DNA from: WHTB01 sp050699035
Lineage (GTDB): Bacteria; Actinomycetota; Actinomycetes; Propionibacteriales; Nocardioidaceae
Assembly: GCA_050699035.1 (NCBI GenBank)
Contig: JBOHDE010000115.1
Coordinates: 1-12,174, forward strand
Direction: 5' to 3'
Length of the DNA: 12,174 nucleotides
The notes below the pieces were generated by a model, which was not told where the DNA came from, searched no databases, and saw nothing but the letters and a program-made list of their open reading frames with translations. Each line of letters opens with the position of its first letter. Position 1 is the stretch's first letter. Made by a program: the position numbers and the translations under genes. This document shows positions 6,598 to 12,174 of this stretch, piece by piece.

Positions 6598-6969
6598 ATG
6601 CTGCGAATCGGGACAGTGGTGTTGGGGGTCGAGGACATGCGGCGCGCCAGCGCGTTCTGGCGTGCGGCGCTGGGGTACGTCCCTCGCGACCGCCTGCCGG
6701 ACGACGACTGGGTCGTGCTGGTACCCCCCGACGGCGCCGGCACCGTGCTCGCCCTCGGTCTGAGCGAGACCCCGGTCCAGGAGCACCCCCGGGTCCACCT
6801 CGACCTGTATGCCGGTGACGCCGCCGACCAGGCCGCCGCGGTAGACCGGCTGGTGGCGTTCGGGGCCGAGCGGGTCGACTGGGACCTCTATCCCGACGAC
6901 GCCGACTTCATCGTGCTGGCCGACACCGAGGGCAACCGCTTCTGCGTCATCGACACCGGCCGCGGTTGA
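6598..6969 (+). CDS. VOC family protein (glyoxalase/bleomycin-resistance fold)
   Basis: The 123-aa protein matches one complete vicinal-oxygen-chelate module made of two beta-alpha-beta-beta-beta halves. The first half starts with IGTVVLGVEDMRRASAFWRAALGY (4-27, the usual strand plus helix), and the second with VHLDLYAGD (66-74), ending in FIVLADTEGNRFCVID (104-119). His67 and Glu111 stand at positions that often bind metal in this superfamily. The module is small, and paired domains usually complete the active site, so it probably acts as a dimer. Members range from metabolic enzymes to resistance proteins, so substrate cannot be given. No Shine-Dalgarno sequence precedes the ATG; GATGAT ends 6 nt upstream and may be a -10 for a leaderless transcript. 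It is divergent from the LuxR operon. Confidence 0.85.
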   Translation: MLRIGTVVLGVEDMRRASAFWRAALGYVPRDRLPDDDWVVLVPPDGAGTVLALGLSETPVQEHPRVHLDLYAGDAADQAAAVDRLVAFGAERVDWDLYPDDADFIVLADTEGNRFCVIDTGRG

Positions 6970-7085
6970 GCAGAACTCGGGCTAGCTGGCGAGCTTGCGG
7001 GAGAGTTCGACGGGGCCGACAACGGAGCAACGATCGACGTCCGCGCAGCACGCGGCCACGAGACCTCCACTACCGCCGACCGGTT

Positions 7086-7126
7086 GGCTAGCCCCCCTTG
7101 CATTGAATATGCAAGGGGGACTAGCC
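7086..7126. promoter_or_regulatory. 41-bp near-perfect inverted repeat, probable hicAB operator
   Basis: Arms of 18 bp (7086-7103 and 7109-7126) flank a 5-bp centre and match at 17 of 18 positions; the only mismatch pairs C7092 with A7120. Each arm runs from GGCTAG through a C run to TTGCAT, read inward. The repeat covers the likely hicA promoter, as expected for autorepression by the HicB antitoxin, whose C-terminal HTH would bind it. It could alternatively fold in RNA as a terminator for the VOC gene, but no T-run directly follows the stem. Confidence 0.6.
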
Positions 7127-7132
7127 TACCTT
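7103..7132 (+). promoter_or_regulatory. Candidate hicAB promoter
   Basis: TTGAAT (7103-7108) and TACCTT (7127-7132) are separated by 18 bp and resemble -35 and -10 boxes. Transcription would begin near 7138-7139, at a GTG in the hicA frame. The inverted repeat overlaps the -35 and the spacer, so bound repressor would block polymerase. An alternative pair is TTGCAT (7098-7103) with TAGCCT (7122-7127). Confidence 0.35.
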
Positions 7133-7149
7133 TTGTGGTGTTCAAGGTG

Positions 7150-7347
7150 ATGCGGCGGCGCGACGTGGTGAAGGCCCTCACAGCCAATGGCTGCAGGCCA
7201 CTTCGAAACGTCGGCGGCCACGAGGTGTGGGGCTGCCCTTGTGGGAAGCACCGCGCACCCCTGCCGAATCACCGAGAGATCACCGCGGGCGTGGTGAAGT
7301 CGATCAGCGGCCAGATGGCATGTCTGAGGAGAGGATGGCTGCAATGA
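7150..7347 (+). CDS. hicA: HicA-type mRNA interferase toxin
   Basis: The 65-aa protein matches the HicA family, small dsRBD-fold ribonucleases that cleave mRNA and are neutralised by HicB. The N-terminal helix RRRDVVKALTANGC (2-15) is followed by the conserved glycine-histidine strand VGGHEVW (21-27), with His24 as the catalytic histidine, then GKHRAPLPNH (32-41) and EITAGVVKSI (43-52), as in the family pattern of a basic strand followed by a helix. The ATG at 7150 gives the usual family N-terminus. It has no Shine-Dalgarno sequence; GTG codons at 7138 and 7147 are in frame, and 7138 would be leaderless if the TACCTT box is the -10. The last codons overlap hicB by 4 nt. CxC at 29-31 (CPC) is unusual within the family to my knowledge. 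Confidence 0.8.
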   Translation: MRRRDVVKALTANGCRPLRNVGGHEVWGCPCGKHRAPLPNHREITAGVVKSISGQMACLRRGWLQ

Positions 7348-7835
7348 GCGCATACCGGGCCACGGTCGTCCGTGAGGGCAACTGGTGGGTGATCTCGGTC
7401 GACGGCGTCGGCGTGACGCAAGCCCGTCGTCTAGCTGAGGTCGAGGACCAGGCGGTAGGGCTTGTGGAGGCTATGGTCGGCGAGGCCGACGCCTCGGTCG
7501 ACGTCGCCCTTCCCATACCCGCAGACCTGCGCGCACAGGTCGACGAGGCGCGCCAGCAGACCGCGGCCGCTGCTCGAGCACAGCGTGAGGCGGCGGCGCT
7601 CGCCCGTTCCACTGTCCTCAAGTTGGTCGATGCAGGCATGCCGCAGGCGGACGTCGCCACCGTGCTCGGCGTCTCCCGGCAACGGGTCACCCAACTCGTC
7701 GGCGAGGCGAAGGGCCACCATGCTTCGACCTCCCCGACGAAGAGCCATCAGGGTCCGCGCGAGGCCGGGGCTCAATGGGGGACGGAGACCGCAGGGATAG
7801 CCCGAACCCGCAACATCGTCAAGAACGCAAGTTGA
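7344..7835 (+). CDS. hicB: HicB-type antitoxin with C-terminal helix-turn-helix
   Basis: This 163-aa protein would neutralise HicA and repress the operon. The N-terminal part (1-46) has the partial RNase H-like pattern of HicB: YRATVVREGNWWVISVDGVG, then TQARRLAEVEDQAVGLVEAMV. An alanine-rich helical connector follows (about 59-95). LVDAGMPQADVATVLGVSRQRVTQLV (95-119 region) is a clear helix-turn-helix for DNA binding. The tail after residue 124 is polar and looks disordered. The start at 7344 is fixed by AGGAGAGG 9 nt upstream and by the ATGA overlap with the hicA stop, which indicates translational coupling; ATGs at 7320 and 7335 are less well placed. The order toxin then antitoxin is normal for hicAB. 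Confidence 0.82.
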   Translation: MSAYRATVVREGNWWVISVDGVGVTQARRLAEVEDQAVGLVEAMVGEADASVDVALPIPADLRAQVDEARQQTAAAARAQREAAALARSTVLKLVDAGMPQADVATVLGVSRQRVTQLVGEAKGHHASTSPTKSHQGPREAGAQWGTETAGIARTRNIVKNAS

Positions 7836-7912
7836 GCGAAGTGTGCATCTACGGTCGCGACTGCAAGGTCCGTGGGCTCGGCGTACGTCCGGCGTAGGTC
7901 GCGGAGCTCGGG

Positions 7913-8950
7913 CTACTCGTCCGAGTCCTTCGGCGGTTCGTCGTCGGTCAGGTTGGTGAACATGTCCTTCAGTCCGCTGAACTGACCGAGGATGCGCTCG
8001 CGCTGGTGCTGCAAGGCCGCGACCTCGTCGCGCACCGCGGTCAGGGTCTCGTCCGCCTCGGCCTGAGCGTGCTGCCGGATCTTCGCCGCCTCGCCGTGAG
8101 CCGCCATGGCCACGTGCTCGGCCTCGCGGCGGGCCCGCGTCATGAGTCCCTCGGCCTCCGCCTCGGCCGCGTCGTGCCGCTGTTGTGCCTGACGGACTGT
8201 GGTCGCGACTCGCTTCTCGATCGCGGCGGACCGTTCTTCGGCATCGGTGAGCATCCGTTCGGTCTCTGCGACCACCTGGCCGTGCCTCTCGGTGGCCTCC
8301 TTGCTCATCCGCTCCTTTTCCAACGCGAGCGCATGGCGAGCCTCCTGCACCTCGCGCTCGGCCTCGGCCCGCGCCTGTGCTGCCTCCCGCTTCGCGGTGG
8401 CGACCAACGCCTGGGCCTCCCGCTGGGCCGCCGTCCTGATCCGCTCAGCGTCTCGGCGGGCGGAGACCATCCGCTCCTCAGCCTCGGCAAGCACATGCTC
8501 GCGTTGCTGCTCGAGCTCGGCGGTGGCGCTGGTCCGTACCTGGTCGATCTCAGCGAGCTGTACCAGCCGGATGTCCGCCGCCTCGCTCATCGCGTCGGCG
8601 TGCATCTCGCTCGCGGCCGCACGCAGCTCACGAGCCTCCCGCTCGGCGGCCTGACGCAGCAGGTCGGCGTCACGGCGGGCGTGCGAGGTGACCTCCTCCG
8701 CCTCCTGCTCGGCCAGCTTGAGCAGCTGCGAGGCACGCCACCCGAGACCGGCGTACGACTGGTCCGAACCGGCGGCCTGGTCACGCAGCAAGGTGAGCTC
8801 GGCCTCGAGGGTGTTGATCCGCTGGCGCGCCGCCTCGAGTGTCGTCTCGGCCGACGCGTCGTCGCCTTCCTGGCGCTGCGTCGGCACCCGGGAGGACGGA
8901 TCGGTCGCTCCCGACTCATCGGAGACGGGTGGTCGGTGCTGATCAGTCAT
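7913..8950 (-). CDS. Long coiled-coil protein, DivIVA/FilP-like in character
   Basis: The 345-aa protein is almost entirely predicted helix, rich in Ala, Glu, Arg and Gln. After a polar N-terminus (1-35) a short coil begins (LEAARQRINTLEAELTLLRD, 38-57), then a segment GLGWRASQLLKLAEQEAEEV (68-87) that resembles the block found in actinobacterial DivIVA, Scy and FilP-type proteins just before the long coil. From about 88 to 315 the sequence repeats A-x-x-E-A units with 7- and 11-residue spacing. The C-terminus is acidic (DDEPPKDSDE). No membrane helix is visible. A cytoskeletal or polar scaffold role is inferred from composition only; such sequences are often mislabelled as ATP synthase subunit b. 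The start at 8950 is supported by GAAGG 7 nt upstream. The frame continues upstream but through AT-richer, non-coding-looking DNA and the palindrome. Confidence 0.8.
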   Translation of the reverse strand: MTDQHRPPVSDESGATDPSSRVPTQRQEGDDASAETTLEAARQRINTLEAELTLLRDQAAGSDQSYAGLGWRASQLLKLAEQEAEEVTSHARRDADLLRQAAEREARELRAAASEMHADAMSEAADIRLVQLAEIDQVRTSATAELEQQREHVLAEAEERMVSARRDAERIRTAAQREAQALVATAKREAAQARAEAEREVQEARHALALEKERMSKEATERHGQVVAETERMLTDAEERSAAIEKRVATTVRQAQQRHDAAEAEAEGLMTRARREAEHVAMAAHGEAAKIRQHAQAEADETLTAVRDEVAALQHQRERILGQFSGLKDMFTNLTDDEPPKDSDE

Positions 8951-8966
8951 CGTTGAGCCTTCACCG

Positions 8967-8988
8967 GAGGATGCGTCTACGCATCCTC
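8967..8988. promoter_or_regulatory. 22-bp palindrome in the 5' leader of the coiled-coil gene
   Basis: GAGGATGCGT (8967-8976) and ACGCATCCTC (8979-8988) are perfect 10-bp arms around a 2-bp centre, lying 16 nt upstream of the start codon and just before the Shine-Dalgarno sequence. A possible -10 on the minus strand, TACTCT (9004-9009), would start transcription shortly upstream, placing the repeat in the mRNA leader. It is either an operator or an RNA hairpin. Confidence 0.5.
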
Positions 8989-9219
8989 GCACAGCGGTCA
9001 CAGAGAGTAAACAATTTGCTGTTTGCGTGGCCGATTGATCACTAAACGTGAGTGTATCCGGTTCCAAGTCGACGGCGCTCACACGCTCAACTGTCAGTAC
9101 GTCGCGCGTCATGTGGTGGGCCCGACCCCGCACCCGTGTCCGGGGGGAATGGCGGTGTTCGCGTGGCGGACTGTCCGTCGGCCGACGCGTTCGAGGTGGA
9201 ATTTTGCCCAATTGGGCAA
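8989..9219. other. Non-coding stretch left of the assembly gap
   Basis: No convincing gene is present. The part 8998-9060 is clearly AT-richer than the surroundings (runs such as AAACAATTTGCTGTTT) and probably holds the promoter of the coiled-coil gene. Frames that cross this part are short or depend on the N run. Confidence 0.5.
9204..9219. promoter_or_regulatory. Perfect 16-bp palindrome at the gap edge
   Basis: TTGCCCAATTGGGCAA is perfectly self-complementary and ends exactly where the Ns begin. It may be an operator of a dimeric repressor for a gene hidden in the gap, or a structure on which the assembly broke. Its arms could continue into the unknown sequence, since TT precedes it at 9202-9203. 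Confidence 0.4.
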
Positions 9220-9319
9220 NNNNNNNNNNNNNNNNNNNNNNNNNNNNNNNNNNNNNNNNNNNNNNNNNNNNNNNNNNNNNNNNNNNNNNNNNNNNNNNNN
9301 NNNNNNNNNNNNNNNNNNN
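9220..9319. other. Assembly gap of 100 Ns
   Basis: Exactly 100 Ns are present, the conventional length for a scaffold gap of unknown size. The real distance between the flanks is unknown, and missing genes, for example a regulator of the operon on the right, cannot be excluded. Reading frames spanning it are artefacts. Confidence 0.95.
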
Positions 9320-9424
9320 CCACTAGGGGGCACCGGCACCGTCCGGCCCGAGGAGGGACCGAGCGGATCGGGTCGAGCTCGCTCAGGACGAGAAGTCCTG
9401 CACCCAGGACCGCCGATCGGCAGA

Positions 9425-9441
9425 GTGGAATCCAATTTCAC
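9425..9441. promoter_or_regulatory. Imperfect inverted repeat, IclR-like candidate operator
   Basis: GTGGAAT and ATTTCAC flank CCA; the arms match at 6 of 7 positions. The core TGGAATCCAATTTCA is reminiscent of IclR-family sites of the TGGAAAT-N-ATTTCCA type, and IclR regulators often control sugar-acid operons. It ends 26 bp upstream of the -35 box. No regulator gene is visible, so this stays tentative. Confidence 0.25.
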
Positions 9442-9467
9442 GAACTGCGGAACCTAGACGCGATCGG

Positions 9468-9496
9468 TTGACATGAAACCTGATTCCGACAAGTGT
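9468..9496 (+). promoter_or_regulatory. Candidate promoter of the enolase-superfamily operon
   Basis: TTGACA (9468-9473) is a perfect -35 consensus. At 17 bp lies AAGTGT (9491-9496), a weak -10. Transcription would start about 30 nt before the ATG at 9531, leaving a leader with the GAGGGGG ribosome binding site. A poor -10 with a perfect -35 would suit activator control. Confidence 0.4.
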
Positions 9497-9530
9497 TGGA
9501 CCACGCAAGGCTCGGGCGAGGGGGTGGCTG

Positions 9531-10766
9531 ATGAGACTTCGAGACGTCCGCGTCGTACTTCTGACCGGTCCGTGCACCGACGACCCCTGGTTGTCAGTGT
9601 TCAAGCAGACCCGCAGCGCCGCCTTCGTCGAGGTCGAGACAGACACCGGCGTCATCGGCATCGGCGAGACGTACGCGGGGTACTTCTTCCCCGAGAGCGT
9701 GCCGCTGATCGTGGACTACCTGAAGGACATCCTGCTCAACGCGGCACCGTTCGAGGACCCTGCCGCGCTCGACATCGTCACGTTGACCCACCGGATGCGG
9801 ACCTGCTGCGCCTACTGGGGGCGGGTCGGCCTCGGGGCAGCGGTGATCGCCGGCATCGAGGGCGCGTTGTGGGACCTCAAGGGCCGGCTGCTCGACCAGC
9901 CGGTGTGCGACCTGCTCGGCGGTTCGAGCCAGGCCGACCTCCCGGCGTACGCGACCGGCGGCCCGTCGCCCTGGCCCGCGGACCAACTGATCGAGAAGGC
10001 AGACTTCTACCTCGGTCTCGGTTTCACCGCGTTCAAGGTCAGCTCCGGGTACGTCGACTCGGGCAGCCGCGAGGAGGTGCGGGCCCGGTCGGCCGACAAG
10101 GCCGTCGCGATGGAGGTCGAGAAGCTGGCGCTGCTGCGCGACCACGTCGGACCGGACGCCGGGATCCTGCTCGACGGGCATATGGGACATCGCGAGGGCG
10201 ACGACCGCTGGGACCTGGCCACGGCGTCCCGGGTGCTCGACGCGCTCGCACCGTTCGGGGTCTTCCTGTTCGAGGAGCCGCTGCCGTACACCGACCTGCC
10301 GGGCTACGTCGCCCTCACCGAGCGGTCGCCGATCCCGGTCGCCGGTGGCGAGCAGCTGACGACGTTCGAGGAGTTCAGGACATTCGTCGTCAACGGGGCC
10401 TTCACGATCGGCCAGCCGGATGCCGCCTGGCTGGGCGTCGGCGACTTCGTCCGTACGGCGAAGCTCCTTGCCGAGCAGGGCAGCTCGGTCGCACCGCATG
10501 CATGGGGTGCGGGCGGCGCGGTGATGCAGAACGTCCATGCCGCGTTCGCGTCGCCCAACACCCTCACCGTCGAGATCCCGCCGGCAGCCGGGCCCCTGCA
10601 CCGCGAGATCTGGGGCGACTCGCTGGTCATCCGCAACGGCAGGGTTCTCCGCCCCGACGCACCCGGCCTCGGCATCGAGCTCACGGACCGGGTGAAGGAC
10701 GCCTACCCCTTCCGGCCCGGGGCCGAAGAGTTTTCCAGCGTGCCGGGCAAAGTAATGAGGAGCTGA
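9531..10766 (+). CDS. Enolase-superfamily (mandelate racemase/muconate lactonizing enzyme-like) protein
   Basis: The 411-aa length is normal for the family, which abstracts the proton alpha to a carboxylate in racemases, cycloisomerases and sugar-acid dehydratases. The N-terminal capping domain (1-130) ends with IAGIEGALWDLKGRLLDQPV (106-125). The barrel shows LLDGHMGH (213-220, metal ligand Asp215), FEEP (247-250, Glu248 or Glu249), AGGEQ (271-275, Glu274), IGQPDAAWLG (293-302, Asp297) and APHAWG (321-326, general base His323 with Asp297 as its likely partner). At the KxK position the sequence is FKVSSG, so Lys169 is kept and the second Lys is Ser171. The His-Asp pair points toward dehydration or racemisation of a sugar acid. 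The stop is 3 nt before the next gene, whose ribosome binding site lies inside this one, so the two are co-transcribed. The substrate is unassigned. Confidence 0.88.
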   Translation: MRLRDVRVVLLTGPCTDDPWLSVFKQTRSAAFVEVETDTGVIGIGETYAGYFFPESVPLIVDYLKDILLNAAPFEDPAALDIVTLTHRMRTCCAYWGRVGLGAAVIAGIEGALWDLKGRLLDQPVCDLLGGSSQADLPAYATGGPSPWPADQLIEKADFYLGLGFTAFKVSSGYVDSGSREEVRARSADKAVAMEVEKLALLRDHVGPDAGILLDGHMGHREGDDRWDLATASRVLDALAPFGVFLFEEPLPYTDLPGYVALTERSPIPVAGGEQLTTFEEFRTFVVNGAFTIGQPDAAWLGVGDFVRTAKLLAEQGSSVAPHAWGAGGAVMQNVHAAFASPNTLTVEIPPAAGPLHREIWGDSLVIRNGRVLRPDAPGLGIELTDRVKDAYPFRPGAEEFSSVPGKVMRS

Positions 10767-10769
10767 CCG

Positions 10770-11810
10770 GTGAGCAACGAGCTGATCCTGGTCGCGCAGC
10801 CCGGCGCTGCCGACCATCTCGACCGGGTGCGTGCGATCGCCCCTGACCTGCGGGTCGACTGCGTCGAGCCGTACGGGCCGGCCGACACCATCCCGCCCGA
10901 CCTGGCCCTCGAGTGCACCATCTTGTTCGCGGACAGCTGCCCGGTGAACGTCGAGCAGATGCGCCACCTGGAGTGGGTACAGCTCGGGTCGCACGGTTAC
11001 GCCCAGCTCAACGGCCTGGCACTGCCACCGGGGACGGTCGTCACCAACGCCAGCGGAGTGAACGACATCCCGATCGCGGAGTGGTGCGTGCTGATGATGC
11101 TCGCGCTCAGCCGCCGGCTGCCCGACATGCTCGCCGCCCAGCGGGAGCATCGCTGGGACCGGTCCGCCCCGTTCCAGTCGGAGCTGCGCGGACGGCGGGT
11201 CGGCATCTTCGGGTTCGGGAACATCGGCCGCGAGGTGGCGCGCCGCTGCCACGCGCTCGGGCTCGAGACCTGGGTGCTGTCCCGTAGCGGCAGCCGTGAC
11301 CGTGGCGCCCGGTACGACCCGCTGAGCCGGCCAGCGTCCACCGGGCCCGACCGTACGTTCGGCCTCGACCAGCGCGACGAGTTCCTCGCCGGGCTCGACG
11401 TCCTCGTCATCGCCACCCCGATCACCAGCGCCACCCGGGGCTTCTTCGACGCCGAGGCGCTCGCGCAGCTGCCCGCGCACGCGCTGCTGCTCAACCCGGC
11501 CCGCGCCGGCGTCGTCGAGGAGGCGGCGCTGGTCGACGCGCTGCGGCAGGGTCGGATCGCCGGCGCCGCCCTCGACGACCACTACCGGCAGCCGATGCCG
11601 GACGACGACCCGTTCTGGGACCTGCCGAACACGATCGTCACCGCGCACATCTCGGGATCCACCGAAAGCCCGTGGTACGTCGACCGGATCTGGGACCTGT
11701 TCACGACGAATCTCGGCCGGCGGATCGCCGGTGCTCCCCTGCTGAACGTCATCAGCCGCGCGGACCTCGAGCTCGCACCGGACAACGTGACCCGGGAGGA
11801 CCCGTGTTGA
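10770..11810 (+). CDS. D-isomer specific 2-hydroxyacid dehydrogenase-like protein
   Basis: The 346-aa protein has the two-domain layout of the family. The NAD(P)-binding Rossmann fold is at about 100-290, with GRRVGIFGFGNIG (141-153, GxGxxG at 148-153) and DVLVIATPIT (210-219). Catalytic Arg245 is kept in LNPARAGVVEEAAL (241-254), and His293 in TAHISG (291-296). The glutamate expected five residues after Asp269 is Gln274 (DDHYRQP, 269-275), so the usual Arg-Glu-His triad is altered. The family reduces 2-keto acids or oxidises D-2-hydroxy acids; next to an enolase-superfamily enzyme it may act on a keto or hydroxy sugar acid. The GTG at 10770 has GAGGAG 7 nt upstream. The next gene overlaps its end by 7 nt, so the three genes form one operon. 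Confidence 0.88.
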   Translation: MSNELILVAQPGAADHLDRVRAIAPDLRVDCVEPYGPADTIPPDLALECTILFADSCPVNVEQMRHLEWVQLGSHGYAQLNGLALPPGTVVTNASGVNDIPIAEWCVLMMLALSRRLPDMLAAQREHRWDRSAPFQSELRGRRVGIFGFGNIGREVARRCHALGLETWVLSRSGSRDRGARYDPLSRPASTGPDRTFGLDQRDEFLAGLDVLVIATPITSATRGFFDAEALAQLPAHALLLNPARAGVVEEAALVDALRQGRIAGAALDDHYRQPMPDDDPFWDLPNTIVTAHISGSTESPWYVDRIWDLFTTNLGRRIAGAPLLNVISRADLELAPDNVTREDPC

Positions 11811-12174
11811 GGTACGTGGACGTCACGAGGGTCATCCGGTTCGAGGGGCCCACTGCCTTCTCGCCCCGGTTCGTGCATCCGCCGCTGCTGCGGTGGGCGC
11901 CGGTCAAGGACGCCCAGCGGTTCCAGGTCGAGGTGGCCGACCGCGACCGCGTCGTCTGGTCCGAGTGGGTGGACGCCGAGGCCGTCGACCTCTCCCCCGC
12001 GTGGCCCGACGTACCCCTCGGCCCGGTCGACGTCCTCGTCCGCGGCTGCGACGAGGTCGGCCGCGAGGTCGCCGTCAGGGGCTACCGCAGGTTCTGGCGC
12101 GTACCCGGCTTCGACGGGATGGACCAGGAGCCGGCCGACTGGGCGGGATGTGTCGACCGCTCGGTCGCTCACCT
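11804..12174 (+). CDS. Third operon gene, Fn3/Ig-like N-terminal domain (3' part beyond window)
   Basis: An open frame runs from the GTG at 11804 to the window edge, 123 codons. It overlaps the dehydrogenase gene by 7 nt, and GGGAGGA lies at 11794-11800; the TTG at 11807 is an alternative start with a slightly better 7-nt spacing. Residues about 24-100 look like a fibronectin III or Ig-like sandwich: HPPLLRWAPVKDAQRFQVEVAD, then DVLVRGCDE and YRRFWRVPGFDG. After that QEPADWAGCVDRSVAHL (108-124 region) begins a helical domain that probably continues. Such a layout, a small sandwich before a large helical domain, occurs in carbohydrate lyases and hydrolases, so a saccharide-processing enzyme is a reasonable but unproven guess. 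No signal peptide is evident, so it would act inside the cell. Confidence 0.75.
   Translation, partial: MLRYVDVTRVIRFEGPTAFSPRFVHPPLLRWAPVKDAQRFQVEVADRDRVVWSEWVDAEAVDLSPAWPDVPLGPVDVLVRGCDEVGREVAVRGYRRFWRVPGFDGMDQEPADWAGCVDRSVAH

Larger units (their letters stand above)
9320..9530 (+). other. Upstream region of the enolase-superfamily operon
   Basis: No gene is supported here. The region holds a small hairpin, CAGGAC (9384-9389) with GTCCTG (9395-9400), a further CAGGAC at 9405-9410, the imperfect inverted repeat at 9425-9441, the candidate promoter from 9468, and the ribosome binding site GAGGGGG at 9518-9524, 6 nt before the ATG at 9531. Confidence 0.5.

Noticed and set aside
6970..7085. 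Possible extra small gene or RNA between the VOC gene and hicA
   Set aside because: No frame has a start with a ribosome binding site or a recognisable product, and no tRNA-like fold is seen.
7086..7126. Intrinsic terminator for the VOC gene
   Set aside because: The stem is strong but no T-run follows it directly (TTTT starts only at 7131), it is 116 nt past the stop, and its position over the hicA promoter favours an operator.
6598..8950. A defence island around hicAB
   Set aside because: Only the toxin-antitoxin pair itself fits. The neighbours are a VOC protein and a coiled-coil protein; no nuclease, methylase, reverse transcriptase or phage gene is present.
8006..8956. A 316-codon plus-strand open frame
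   Set aside because: It is antisense to the coiled-coil gene; its Leu/Gly/Arg-rich product follows from the repetitive Glu/Ala codons of the real gene.
8951..9211. N-terminal extension of the coiled-coil gene to 9211
   Set aside because: The added segment lacks coiled-coil character, crosses AT-richer DNA and the 22-bp palindrome, and the start at 8950 has a good ribosome binding site.
9023..9471. Open frames running through the N run
   Set aside because: They exist only because Ns hide stop codons, and the true gap length is unknown.
9594..11648. A 684-codon minus-strand open frame across the operon genes
   Set aside because: It spans two genes with intact enolase and dehydrogenase motifs on the plus strand, and its product has no domain pattern.

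Overview
The window is high-GC DNA with strongly GC-biased third codon positions, frequent GTG starts, several apparently leaderless genes, and protein families typical of Actinomycetota (DUF6986, DUF4396, a large ATP-binding LuxR regulator, an actinobacterial HicAB pair). I cannot name the genus. It is a scaffold piece: a run of exactly 100 Ns sits at 9220-9319, and the genes at both edges are cut.

Left part (1-3500). On the minus strand lie a four-helix DUF4396 membrane protein (1057-1524) and, 40 nt downstream of it, a DUF6986 aldolase/citrate-lyase-like enzyme that runs off the left edge. The DUF4396 gene has a -10 box placed for a leaderless transcript and a CsoR-like inverted repeat over it, which suggests metal (copper-type) control. 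On the plus strand are a single-pass membrane protein with an extracytoplasmic beta domain, a PIG-L type deacetylase, and an unrecognised 140-aa protein.

Middle (3506-6969). On the minus strand a 57-aa protein gene and a 907-aa LuxR-family ATPase regulator form a probable two-gene operon, with two related palindromes in the upstream region. A VOC/glyoxalase-fold gene diverges from it, behind a tandem CCTAGGTAC repeat.

Middle-right (7086-8988). A hicA-hicB toxin-antitoxin pair with a 4-nt overlap is preceded by a 41-bp near-perfect inverted repeat covering its promoter. It converges on a gene for a 345-aa almost fully coiled-coil protein, whose 5' leader carries a 22-bp palindrome.

Right part (9320-12174). 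After a non-coding stretch that holds the assembly gap and several candidate operators, a tight plus-strand operon begins: an enolase-superfamily enzyme, a D-2-hydroxyacid dehydrogenase-like protein, and the start of a third protein with an Fn3/Ig-like N-terminus. The first two lack one expected active-site residue each (Ser for the second Lys of KxK, and Gln for the catalytic Glu). This makes a sugar-acid type catabolic operon plausible but of unassigned substrate, and it is the best candidate here for undescribed chemistry. I saw no rRNA, tRNA, CRISPR array, insertion sequence or phage gene.
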